A stretch of DNA of 64,000 bases from Blasia pusilla (lineage: Eukaryota; Marchantiophyta; Marchantiopsida; Blasiales), in the NCBI GenBank assembly GCA_050084515.1, contig CM114271.1, positions 19,840,001 through 19,904,000 on the forward strand, written 5' to 3'. The notes beneath the pieces are model-generated. The model was not told where the DNA came from and searched no databases. It worked only from the letters and a program-made list of their open reading frames with translations. This document shows, piece after piece, positions 23,011 through 34,029 of this stretch. The position numbers and the translations under genes were made by a program. How positions within the stretch are numbered: position 1 is the stretch's first letter; every line of letters starts with the position of its first letter.

Positions 23011-26000
23011 GAGTTGGACCGGTTCAGTTATTGGTTGAGGTCCTTGGGTTCAAGTTCATTTGTGGCGTGGTAAGCAGGGAACATTCCTTAACCAATCCAC
23101 GAATGAATGGTTGCCCTTACTTTCGCTCTAGAGAAATTCTTGAACAACTTCTCTGCCGCCAGGATTCATCGGTCTGAATGCATTGCAAGAAATGTAAGAG
23201 CAAGGTTTTCATGCATGTAGCCAGCTGTCTTTATTGATGCGATATTTTGTCAACTTTCTAATTGACAATCACTAATGTCAGTAACCGGTGACGCACGTTT
23301 CCGTACGTTGGTACGATCATGCAGATCTATAATCCTCTGTTCGGTGGACGACGAGAGAGAGCTACCTTCCAAGTTCCATGTGACTGTAGTGGTCCATACT
23401 CCTAGTCCAATTCCCATGATCCTAGTCCAATTCCCAATAATTACTGGCGGATCGAAACTTTTGTCACGCTCGTGAATCCGGACATCGCCGGTTTCCCCGG
23501 CCTGCAAGCAATGCCAACCGGAAGATTTTGATGCGAGGATGAGAGAGGACCTTCCAACGTTGGTAACCGGTCTTTATGATGCCGAAGAAGATTCAACATC
23601 TGCGAAATATCCAACGAGAAGAGGACTCTACTTAATTGGCATCTCGTTGGTTTCGCGAGCGAAACCGATCGATGAGCTAAACGAAACTCGAGCAGGAGCT
23701 TGGCATCTATCAAACGTCAGTTTCAGCAGCCAATGGAAGGAGAAAAATTAAACAAAAACGTTCAGCTAACGTCATCGTTCGTAAGGATCTCAGACTACAC
23801 GGTAGCGACGGTACTATGAAATGTCACAGGAGTACAATGGTTGGATGGCCGGCGATCAGTACGATCATCGAAGGATCTGTGTGGGGTCGCACAGCCCGAT
23901 TGTCTTAACGAGCATGCATCGATATCGAGGTACCGTTTCCAAACTATTCCTCATTCTTGTTCACGCATCCACGACAGGACGGCGCGCCTGCTTCTTTTGC
24001 AATGCGAGATGTCCGCGAGCCACAAGAACTCGAGTTTTCACGTTTCACTCTTTCAGACAAGCCCTAAAGCTAGCACGAAGACAAACACAATGAATGTCCT
24101 GCGCTCTAAGCCGCCGCCTTTGACAAGAGAGGACCTAGATTCCACCCTCGCTATGAATCTACAAGTGGAGTCCACCATAACAGAGTCCATGGAACACAAA
24201 GTTTTGAAGGGAAAAGAACGTCAAGACTCGAGAGTCTCTTTAAAACGTGCTGCTACACCGACAGGAAGAGACCCTCGCGCCTATTCAGGTTTTAAAACGT
24301 GCTGCTATACCGGCAGGAAGAGACCAGACGGCATTCCCGTGCGTACGTACATTCCACACAGACAGTACATCTTTTCGTGTGGGATTCCTCCAGCTCTACT
24401 GGAATTTCTCCGGCGCCTTCCATTATCTCTCTCCGCATGCGTCCGACCAACTCTTTACAATCAAAGAAAAATGCCAAAAAGCGCTCCATTCACGCCAAAT
24501 GCATACCAAGAAGATCCAAACTTAGGCTACACTCGCAACGTGTTGAGTACGTCCAACTTGCCCTTTCATTCTTTAAACTAAAAGAAAGAAAGCCTTGAAT
24601 GGGAATCAAGAAATTATGGACGATGTGCCAAATGCTTTGCTCCATATATGGGAAATACTCGCACTAACCATCCATGGTTGGGGAAGGCTAGTTGGAACCA
24701 AATTGTTATGGTGTAAGTAAGTGGTGCGGTATGGAAAGCCGAGATGAGGGAGAACCTTCATTCTATCCCTATCCATAAATTTAGAGTAAAGAAGAGGTGC
24801 TCTAGTGGCCCAACTCCCTAAAAAAGGCTGAGGACATCACTAACTCAATTTAGAGAAGACCAAATGCATCAATTTGAAAGGCAATCAGTCAAAAAGCTTG
24901 TCTCTGAACTAACTCCCCCTTAGGGCACTCTAAAGAGCCGGGTCCTAAATATCCATGAGTGCCTCTAGGATCTTCCTATCGAATGATCTATGGAGGATAG
25001 AAAAGTGACTAGACATCCAAACAGCTCTAATGAGATAACTAAGTCATCGAGCAATAAAATAAGAGCGATGCCCCATTTCACTTTTGAATGAACAAGTCAA
25101 ATCCATAGTCGCGAATCCTTGTATCAGGTTCTATAACTACTACTGTATAAATAAAGAAAATCTATTATGACTTTTGAAACGTAGAGTCATAGTGGAGTCA
25201 CCCATACTCAAGGTTGTTGGTCGACGTGGGATGACATCCAATCCTATCACATTGTTTAGACATTAAAGGCACATCTTACCTAGGATAGCATCCGATCCAT
25301 GCAGTCCTCAGTGTGCACGAATGATTTTATCAAAATTTAATGTTTTTTAATCCTATGATACTCGAGATGATACTCCAACCATATGAGTGCTTGCCCTTGC
25401 ACGCTCTCACATTCACTTGCACAAACACAGAGGATCAAAATTGAAGTTCTCAACACCCAATTTGATTTACATCATCTAATAAGAATATCATAAGTCTAAG
25501 ATGAGACAACGTTGTGGGAATATTGTCTTGAAAGCTTGCACATAACTATTTTTTCTTAATGGCTTTGTTAGTTTTTCTTCATCACCTGCTCTACTTTTTG
25601 ATATTCTTTGCCATGAAACTTTCACCAATATAGATGAAAAATCAAATTTTGTTCGTCCACGTACTCCAAATTATTGGTTGTGGGAAGACCATAATTTCCT
25701 TGTAAAATTTTCAGATGTTCAATTTAATTGAGTTTACTCTAAACATGTTCACCTGAAAATATGAGTGTCCTCTATTATTTTTCAAAATTGCCATAAAAAT
25801 GAAGAAGAAACAACTTGAAAAGTTTTCTAACGAAGAAAATCCACCGCATGAGAAATGTAGTTGAAGGATCTAATTCTATGCTTTAGGTTTCCCGAAGAAA
25901 TTCATGATTATCCCTACTTGGAACCTAAGGGAATGCGTTTTGCCTAACTAGCCAGCGAGAAGAGACTCCACATTACATTCAACCAACTTTCGTAAAAAAA

Positions 26001-26540
26001 TCATGGGGCTATCGGTGTGTTATGCAACAACTATCCTAAGAACTTATGCTTCTATGATGTACAATATGTGTGTACTTGTGGGTGTGAATTGTAAGCTCTC
26101 CAAACCTTAGTATTCAGGAAGACAAAAATATGGCCTATCTTGATTTTCTGCCTCCTGCCCTCTTGACATTTGTCATTCTTAGCAAGAAAGAATTTGACAT
26201 GCGTTTGCCTAAGATTTAAGTTTAGAGTTGTTTTAGCTTTGTGTCCTTTTAGTTCTTCACACTTATTGTTTGGAGCAACTCTTAGTGAGGTAGTGGAGTC
26301 TTAATGATGACATTTCAAAATTTTGAACGCTCCTAGATTTTCTTCAGTCCTTCAAAGAGTTACGATCTTGCTCACAACGACTGTTTGATCAAGAGGCGGC
26401 TTGTATTCTAGGTTTACAGCCTTTTAGGACTCATTATCCTATGGGCTATGTATTTCATTCTCACATGTCATTGTCAAAGTGATGCAAACAAGATCCAGAG
26501 ATACGGAGGTAACGTTATCTTTACATACAAGTGCAATTTT
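23011..26540. other. Unassigned region
   Basis: No gene is recognised. The longest open frame is 23841-24581 (+, 246 residues), with no familiar motif and a 52-bp tandem duplication inside it (24240-24273 and 24292-24325). A 20-bp period tandem, CCTAGTCCAATTCCC, lies at 23401-23435. From 24600 on the sequence is AT-rich and closed in all frames. Confidence 0.45.
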
Positions 26541-26545
26541 CATTG

Positions 26546-26689
26546 TAGAAGTCCAACTAGTTCAACTTCTTTGAGCTTTATTAAGCTGAAATGCACAGTG
26601 TGTAGCTGTCTGCTAAGTTAGCAGGGAGCTACACACTGTGCATTGTAGCTTAATAAAAAATACTAGTAGTTAGCAGTGCTAACTACTAG
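26546..26689. repeat. Cluster of three consecutive foldbacks
   Basis: The main foldback spans 26577-26657. Its arms are 26577-26587/26647-26657 (11 bp), 26591-26607/26627-26643 (17 bp, ATGCACAGTGTGTAGCT) and 26610-26616/26618-26624 (7 bp), separated only by 2-3 nt mismatched bubbles. A second perfect 13-bp palindrome spans 26663-26689. An imperfect third, with arms AGAAGTCCAACT and AGTTCAACTTCT, lies just upstream at about 26547-26571. Confidence 0.92.
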
Positions 26690-26699
26690 CATTCAAGTC

Positions 26700-27035
26700 T
26701 TTACTCATCTAGAAAGACTATGTGCTTACTAATGCACTTTCACATCTCTACTCAGCTAGGAAAAGCAAATGTATTTCATGCTATTTGTATTATTGGTACG
26801 GTAATGCTGAAATGTTTAGGTTTTCCAATAGTACTGCTCCTTCTTGGACAATCAAATACCTTCTCCACAACAACCAGGTGAACAACTCCCAACTCCACAT
26901 TTACATAACTCCCGGTTTGCCTCTTGATCAACTCGACACTTGCTTCTATTTCTACACCCATCTCAAGAAGACACTGTCTATAAACGCATTTTCAGAGCAT
27001 TACAATTGGAAACTAGAATAAAAATGATGAGGGTA
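26700..27035. other. Unassigned AT-rich stretch
   Basis: A 99-residue open frame at 26722-27021 (+) has no motif I recognise. I see nothing else. Confidence 0.4.
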
Positions 27036-27150
27036 CGCATAGACTTGTTTGTCTTAAGGACGGACATAAATCCACGAATATGAACATATCTGTCCTAGGG
27101 ACGGACATGGATATCGTTACAGACACATACTTTGTTCATATACAACCTTG
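27036..27150 (+). repeat. Diverged copy of the GGAC/GTCC repeat
   Basis: It contains AAGGACGGACAT, two further GGACGGACAT-like sites and the closing TTTGTTCATATACAACCTTGC, matching the cluster at 16.2-16.6 kb. Confidence 0.7.
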
Positions 27151-27160
27151 CTTTTTAATC

Positions 27161-27790
27161 TCTTTGGGAAAAAAAATATTTCTTTCTTAGTTAGGTGGAT
27201 TTTTCCTTTCAATATAGTTTCTTTAAAAAAAATTTGTTTTCTTGCCTCTTTGAATCTTAATTTTCTTTATCTCATCCTTTTTTACTTTTTACTCTCTTTG
27301 GAATAAAAAATATGTCCTTCTTAGTTAGGTTTTTATCATTTTCTCTACAATTTATTTTTCAAAAAAAAAACTCTCCTATTTCTATCTTAATTTTTTTTAT
27401 CTTATCCTTTTTCACTTTTTACTCTCTTTGGATTTTTTTCCTTTCTTTCTTAGTTAGGTTTTTGCTTTCCTTTCATTTCATTTATACTAAGTCTTTTTTT
27501 AAACTATATTTTCTCTCCTATTTCTCTCTTACTTTTTAAAAAAAATTTATGCTCTCCTTTCGGCCCCAACAGGTTCTCGTCGTTTTTTCTCCTCACCATC
27601 TAGGTGAAGAAAAATAAACACGTGTACTCCCCACGTGTTCAGGTTATTAGAGTCCTAGGGTGTTTAGGGTCCTCTCCTCTCAAGGTCCGCACACTCATTT
27701 ACTTTTTACTCTCTTTCGAAATTTTCTCCTTTCCTTCTTAGTTATGTTTTTTTCCCTTTCATTCCATTTTTACTAACTCCTCTTTGTTGT
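27161..27790. repeat. T-rich tandem repeat, period about 130 nt
   Basis: Units begin near 27161, 27293 and 27423, with a partial unit at about 27700. Each opens with CTCTTTGG, continues with CTTAGTTAGGT and long T/A runs, and closes with TTACTTTTTACT. The partial last copy is separated by about 150 nt of other sequence. Confidence 0.75.
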
Positions 27791-28164
27791 GTATTCTATA
27801 GATATCAACTTGCAATCATACGTTGGTGGACATGGAGAGACAACCACTTACTCTTATACCAGTTGCTTCTTAGAGAACTATAAGAGAAGCCGTCATATTG
27901 AAGTACCTCTCTCCTATGTGAGCAAAATTCTTTTCTACCACCTATTAGTAGTGTTCAATTTTGGCTCATTGGACACAAACTTCTATATTTGGTACTCATA
28001 CGAAACAAAAAAACTTAATATTAGTGAGTTAGTTAAGCACGATTATCTTAACTATGGTTATTTAACCATAAGTAGTATAACTTGGGACTATGGTTAGGGC
28101 TAGGATTAGGGTTGCTTGTACATATCCTATATAATTGAGAAGGGGACTAACCCTACTCAACCAT

Positions 28165-28230
28165 AAGTTGACATGGACAAAGTCCATGTCCGTGGACTTA
28201 TGTCCGTCTCTAAGATGGAGATGTGTATGT
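28165..28230 (-). repeat. Partial copy of the GGAC/GTCC repeat
   Basis: It carries GACATGGACAAAGTCC, GTCCGTGGACTTATGTCC and a degenerate palindrome, in the reverse orientation to the 16.4 kb copy. Confidence 0.65.
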
Positions 28231-28440
28231 GGGCCTAGGTACTCGTGGCTCGTCTCCAAGCTCACCTCACCCATAATGTAAACCTCGGGCTTGGTGGCCT
28301 GCACCCATTTTGTAGCCTATACTGTCCCTCCCTAAGCCTAGATTAGCCCGCATGGCGGGCTCACAACCATGCCCGTAAAGCAGGCTAGGCCCGCGTGGTG
28401 TGGGCCTAGCCGTAGGGCTCAACTTCTCACGCTTACACGG

Positions 28441-28740
28441 GCCTTGAGCCCGCCGAAAGTTGCATGTGGACAAATTCCGTGTTTGTGGAACTTAGGTCCA
28501 TCCTATGGAAGGACTTGTCCATGTTGGCCCCACTTGCCTTCGTGTTCCATACTCTCTTGTTTCTTCTTCCTTCCACCTCCACTCCCTTCCCAATTATTAC
28601 TCCACTCGCCCTTGCCCTACCTTCCATCATGAACTTTGTATGTTTGATGGAATATGGGTCCCACCTCTTGTTATCCGTGTCTTTAGACATGTCCAAACTT
28701 GTTTGTCCTAAGGACGGACTTGTGCATTTTTTTGCAAGCA
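28441..28740 (-). repeat. Near-complete inverted copy of the GGAC/GTCC repeat
   Basis: Read on the minus strand it follows 16242-16530 closely: AAGAGGTGGGA, a CATGATGG block, a purine-rich GGGAGTGGAGGTG stretch, GAGTATGGAACACGAA, then GGACAAGTCCTTCC and the closing TTTGTCC/ATGCAAC. The two copies are about 12 kb apart in opposite orientation. Confidence 0.8.
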
Positions 28741-29124
28741 TGAGCCCGCCGTGCCATGGGCTTATGCGGGCTGGTGTAGGGTATAGGGTGTAGGCAAGAG
28801 TATAAGAGAAGAAGGAAAGCACTTCAAGTTCATCCTAGCTCTAGCTCTATTGTGGTAGTAGAGGCCATTCCAAGTGTTCCAATCATTGAAACACCAAATA
28901 ATGAAAGTCCATCCATAAGATCCTATACTCAAACTCACGTTTTATTCCTTCTTTTTTGTGTATCTTTGCTTTTAATCCTTCCACATTCATATCACACTTT
29001 GTGTTCTTCCTAATCTTTGTAAGGTTTGTATCTTTTTTCAAACCTCTCCATTATCAATATTATGGTTTGCTAGATGGAGTTATGTAGAACCAAATCATGG
29101 AGTTCATAATGGAGATGCAGAATT

Positions 29125-29140
29125 TTTAGGGTTTAGGGTT
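29125..29140 (+). repeat. Short plant telomere-type repeat
   Basis: Two TTTAGGG units in tandem followed by TT. It is too short to suggest a former chromosome end; it could equally be chance or a telo-box. Confidence 0.6.
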
Positions 29141-29549
29141 CATTCAAGATGATTCAAAATGATTCATTCAAGAAATTCATTCAAAATGATTGTACAATTC
29201 ATACGCATGAAGATGCCACTTATGTATTGCCAAAAATTCAATTACCCAACATCTCACTCCATGAAGTTTTCTGGAATCCTTTTATGATCATGTCAACGTT
29301 TCATATAATACCAAGAGATGAGTTACCTACCACTACTCTTATTTGAGATGAACTATTGGACCCTATACATGTGGTCATGAATAATGCTTTGACTCTTTCC
29401 AATCTTCGGTGTGAAGTAACCTCAAGAGAGGATCCTTTTCCTTCTACAGTTCTTAAAAGCATGTTACCAATACAACGTGCCACTATCCCAAATGCCTCTA
29501 TAATTTACCCTTTGTCTAATATTGGATGAGTCGTAAGGATAAACAGATT

Positions 29550-32500
29550 GCTCAATATTGCAAAGAGACTAAACTTGCAAGAAAGTAATATCATGAAGTT
29601 GCGGTTACGTAAGAGTTTCAATCCTACAAATGGTTGGTATATATTGGATTATATAACGGAAATATGACCATCATGTCGTGCTCACATTGGGAATGTGAAA
29701 TGGTGAGATGGTCAAAGTCTAATAACTCCCCATATGGTATGTATTGTGACCATGGAAAGATAACTTTGCCCCTCTTAAAGGCATCTCCTCCATTCTTAAA
29801 ATTATTGAATTCTTAAAGGCAGTCTTATGAGTCTTCATTTTCTTACTCATACAAAAGCATACAATTCCGCACTTTACCTAGCATCTACTAGAGTGCATGA
29901 AAATGAGCAAGTTGGTGGCACTAGACACTTCAAGGTTTAAGGTGGAATCTATCATTTTATTGGACCCTTACATCTTGATCGAGCTCGGAAGTCATCGCCA
30001 ATTGTGCTCAATGGTACATTCATGATATTTTAAATGAATTGGAGAAACATGAAAGAGTTATATCTAGGTCTTCTCACCTTAATTACAACATCTTGTTCTC
30101 TTATTTGTCTATGGTGAAGTAGCTTGGCATCTTCGAAAATCTTTCGGGAGACTCCAAGGTGACTCAACAAGACAACCTCTAGGAAGTGGTAGACATAGGG
30201 AGGAGGTTGATATTGAATTTTCACATGATTATAGAGAGGAAAGAGTTGATGGAGATGTTATTGAGGAGAAGAGGACAAAGGTGTTATGCCATTGTAATTC
30301 GTAAGTTTTCAACTTCAAACACGGATTGGAGGAGAAGATGATAATCAACTATTTTGATGTGGTCGACTAACTCAAGAATATATAGTTAATATCTATGAAA
30401 ACATGGCGATGCAAAAATTATCATGGGTAAGGTTAAAATTGAAAGGAGCTAAGGATTGATTTCTATCAATATGTAAAGGATGTCATATATCGATAGGACG
30501 TGAATAGCTGAAGACTTGGGAGACATATTGTAATATCCTCTTCTTTTATCGGATACCCAAGTCATATGCATTAATTGTATAAAGATGCAATAGCAATTTT
30601 GAGGTATTTAGGAAAACCTAACCACTTTCTAAGTTTTAACTATGACGTGCAATCTAAGTACGTGGGAGGAGATTACATTAGCATTGTTACATGACCAATC
30701 AGTTATGAACCAACCTTATTTGGTTGCACCTGTCTTTGAATTATTATGGCTTATGATCAGCAAGCATATATCAGGTCAAGTGTTAGGATGCATTCACATG
30801 GTGGAAATCCAAAAGAGGGATCTACTACATGTGCACATTTTTATTATTTTAGGCCGTGAGGATAAGACATGCTTTACTTCCGATTACGATCGTGTGATTT
30901 TAAAAAGAAATCCCATATCAATTTATCCATCCAAGGCTTCATTCTACTTTCATTGATTTATGATTCTCAGTCCATGTGGTCTTTTAAATCCAAATGCACC
31001 ATGTATGGATAAGGAAACAAAACAATATACAAAAGGCTATCCTAAACCTTGTGCATCCAACAGTATAGAGATAAAAGATGGTTATCCAATCTTTCGCAGG
31101 TATAAATTCTTCTTTGGAGAACTTACCCAAATTTATTCCATTAGATTTGGTGAATTTTACTCATGAATCGTTATTTCATTTTTGCATATTGGATAATGGA
31201 AGGGTTGTAATAAGGGCGAGCATTCAATGGATAACAGATGGGTGGTGCCCTACAAACCTATGTTGTGCACCACTTTTTATTGTCATATTAATTTGGAAAT
31301 CACCATCAATATTTCTATTGTGAAGTACTTATATTAATATGTATACAAGGGATCTGATGCGATATTCTTTAAGTTGTCAAAAGATATGAATACATCAGCA
31401 CCAATGGAGGTTTTCAATAAGACAACATCATATCTTGATGCAAGGTATTATGCTAATTGTATTATCTCATACATTATGTTTCTTTCCCTATTATCAATTC
31501 ATGTATTTTACCAACATACTTGGAACTCCGAACTTGGAATTCTTATTCTAGATATATATCTTATTCAAAGGCATATTGGTGACTCTTCAAGTTGAGTCTA
31601 GATGAAAAAAATCCAAGTATTGTGCAATTGTCCTTTCACCTTCTAGAGCAACAAACGGTTTACTTAAATGATGATGATGATGTCCCTCTTAATATTTTAC
31701 GAAAAAATAAAGACACAACTTTAACACAATTGTTTGCAACTAATCAATTTGACTCAACTGCTTGAAAATATCTATATATTGATTTTCCAACACATTATTG
31801 ATGGATTATTAAGAAGTGGGTTCAAAGGCTAAGGATAGAAAAATGATTGTGGTCATCTTATTGGCCGCTTATATCTTACTTATCTAGGTAAATATCTTAC
31901 TTATTTGGGTTTTTTTTTACTACCAAATTATTCGATTCGGGTTATGCAATTCGAAGAGGTAATTTATTTCACTTCTTATTCATAGGTGAAGGTGAACGTC
32001 ATTAGTGGAGATTACTCTTCCCTCATGTTTTAGGAGTTTCTATATTCCAATGCTTCAGAATGGCGGATGGAGTGTCACATCCAACATTCAAGGAGGCTGC
32101 TATCTATTTGGGCCTTCTTAAGGATGATAGAGAAGTGTTCTCTTGCCTTCAAGAAGCTACCGCCATCCGTATTGGTTCTTCACTTTGTCATCTCTTTGCT
32201 TTTATTTTAGCTTACAACACACATGCTCAACGTGCTACATTACGGAGTCAATTTTATGTTCCACTCATAGAAGATCGATTATGTGAAGGACATAAGATAG
32301 GCCTTTGTTTGTATCATTTCTTGTAATAATTATTCTATTTGTTCTCAAGATAATAGAACACAACAAAGATCCAATAACTATTAGATATGTTTTAACTACT
32401 ATTATAGAATTATTACGAGATTTTCAGAAGTTATACTTTTGGCTTGACTCTTCTATTGTAGAAAATAAGATTTCCTAATCTTCCCGTTGATGGTTCCATC

Positions 32501-32720
32501 ATTGATATTGCGTTTTTGGAAGTTCATCATTATTTGTAAGAGTTAGACATACCCAAGCTAACTTCCAGCACATGGATGCACATTCCTTTTTGGAGGAAGA
32601 AGAGTTATTTTATGATACAAAAGAATTATCTGAGAAGTATACTTGGGAGAAGGGAGTTTGAATGGAGAACAACTTATCCTTTAGGATACTATACATGATG
32701 AATTTGATCCATTTTACTTA
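29550..32720 (+). pseudogene. Helitron Rep (HUH) region, many stops
   Basis: Matches to plant Helitron protein blocks occur in order: SNNSPYGMYCDHGKITLP near 29730, a GGIYHFIGPL block near 29940, MTCNLSTWEEITLALL at 30642 followed by the Rep motif RDLLHVHIFIIL near 30815-30850, CGLLNPNAPCM near 30973, DNRWVVPY near 31230, LDARY near 31440 and HPTFKEAAIYLGLLKDDRE at about 32082-32140. The HxH pair of the HUH motif survives, but stops and frame changes break the frame throughout, so no working Rep can be made. The host gene is not affected at this end. Confidence 0.88.
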
Positions 32721-32738
32721 AATGTGAGTAGACCGCCA

Positions 32739-33745
32739 AGTGTCATGACCCTCATAACCAAACAAGTGCCAAACGGAATATCAGAACTCTAGCGGGCTCA
32801 CCCTAGGATGGTCTGTGCGTTGGAGTAATAGTGGTCTCTTGGAAGAGACGCAAGAGACATAAGAGACGAGATGCGAACAAGGTTGATCGTTTCATGTGTT
32901 TATGGTCACGAATAGAAAACGTGAATCAAACGTGAACTACAACTTGAGAGGAGTCGAATCTAGGAAGAGTGGTTCCCAAAGTGGTCAGACTGGATTTGGA
33001 ACGCGACTAGCGTTTGGAGTTTCGGCTGTATTTTGGACCATAAATTTTAGTCCTGAGATGAATTTAGGACAAGTAAGATGGCGTTGGAAATCTTATGCAA
33101 ATCCAGTTCCAAGGCATGAAAGATCTTAGCAAACGCATAAGTAGAGGCTAAGAAATTTTTGAAAAATAGTGTACAGGGAATTTGATTGAGGCATGGGTGA
33201 TCTGAGGAAGACGTAAAAGGGCATCAAAGGCCTACAAGAGTGCCCCTTACCTAAAGATAGGGGGAGGGTCGAGAACCCTATAAGTACTAGTAAGGGGGAA
33301 GCTCTCCAAGAGTGTTTGAGACTCTAATCCCACTTTGGGGCACGGCGGGGCGACCCAAGGCCACGAAGTGGATCGGTAGTTTTGGCATTGGAATTCGAAA
33401 CCTGAACCAAGTCTTGAATGGACTTGGTTCTGAGGTCCCTATTGGATTTCAACGTGTGACTCATTTAGTTGGATCTTGATTTGGGACCTATGTGAGTTCC
33501 ATTGGACAGTTGGGATTGTTAGGCGTATGAATGTCGTTTTAGGTATCTAGACTAACCAGAAAGTCTATCCCAAATCTTGGAAGACTTACTCGTGTTGAGA
33601 AAAGAGGAACTAGGAAGATTAAGCTTGATGAGATGTCTAGTTGAGAACTCATTGGGTTTGAAGGTTGATTGAACCACACCCGACTAACGTGATTGTGTTT
33701 GGGTGTAGATCAACTACGAGAGCGTGTCCTACTGAACGTATGCTT
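32739..33745 (+). mobile_element. LTR-like insertion in the Helitron
   Basis: The Helitron protein order breaks at about 32738 and resumes at about 33750. The intervening 1 kb starts TGTCATGACCC, a common LTR beginning, and contains CCCTATAAGTACT, a plausible TATA region, near 33270. It may be a solo LTR; I could not fix its right end or a target duplication. Confidence 0.4.
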
Positions 33746-33784
33746 CCACACAACTAAAGATTGATATTCAAGAGGAGTAGGTGC

Positions 33785-34016
33785 ATGAAAAAAATCTCCA
33801 AAAATATTTTCATCAATTTCTTAGGTGGAATAGGAAAGACATTTCTATATAATCTTCTCCTTGCAAGTGTGTGAAGTGCAAGAGGTATAGCCTTGACAGT
33901 GGCATCATCCAGAATAGGTGCCTTGTTACTAGACAGAGGACGTACAATACATTCACGCTTCAATACTCCCATCAACATTGATGAGAGCTCTACTTGCAAG
34001 TAAGAATTCCTTAATT
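33785..34016 (+). pseudogene. Helitron helicase P-loop fragment
   Basis: The plus strand reads IFINFLGGIGKTFLYNLLLAS, with Walker A GGIGKT near 33826-33843, then a stop, SARGIALTVASS, GRTIHSRFNTPI and DESSTCK. These are the start of the Pif1-like helicase of plant Helitrons. The frame stops at a GTAAG-like site near 34015. Confidence 0.88.
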
Positions 34017-34029
34017 TCTGAAACTCAAT

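Noticed and set aside
28080-28115. TTAGGG-like stretch as telomeric DNA
   Set aside because: Only irregular GGTTAGGGCTAGGATTAGGG-type units, not a tandem TTTAGGG array.
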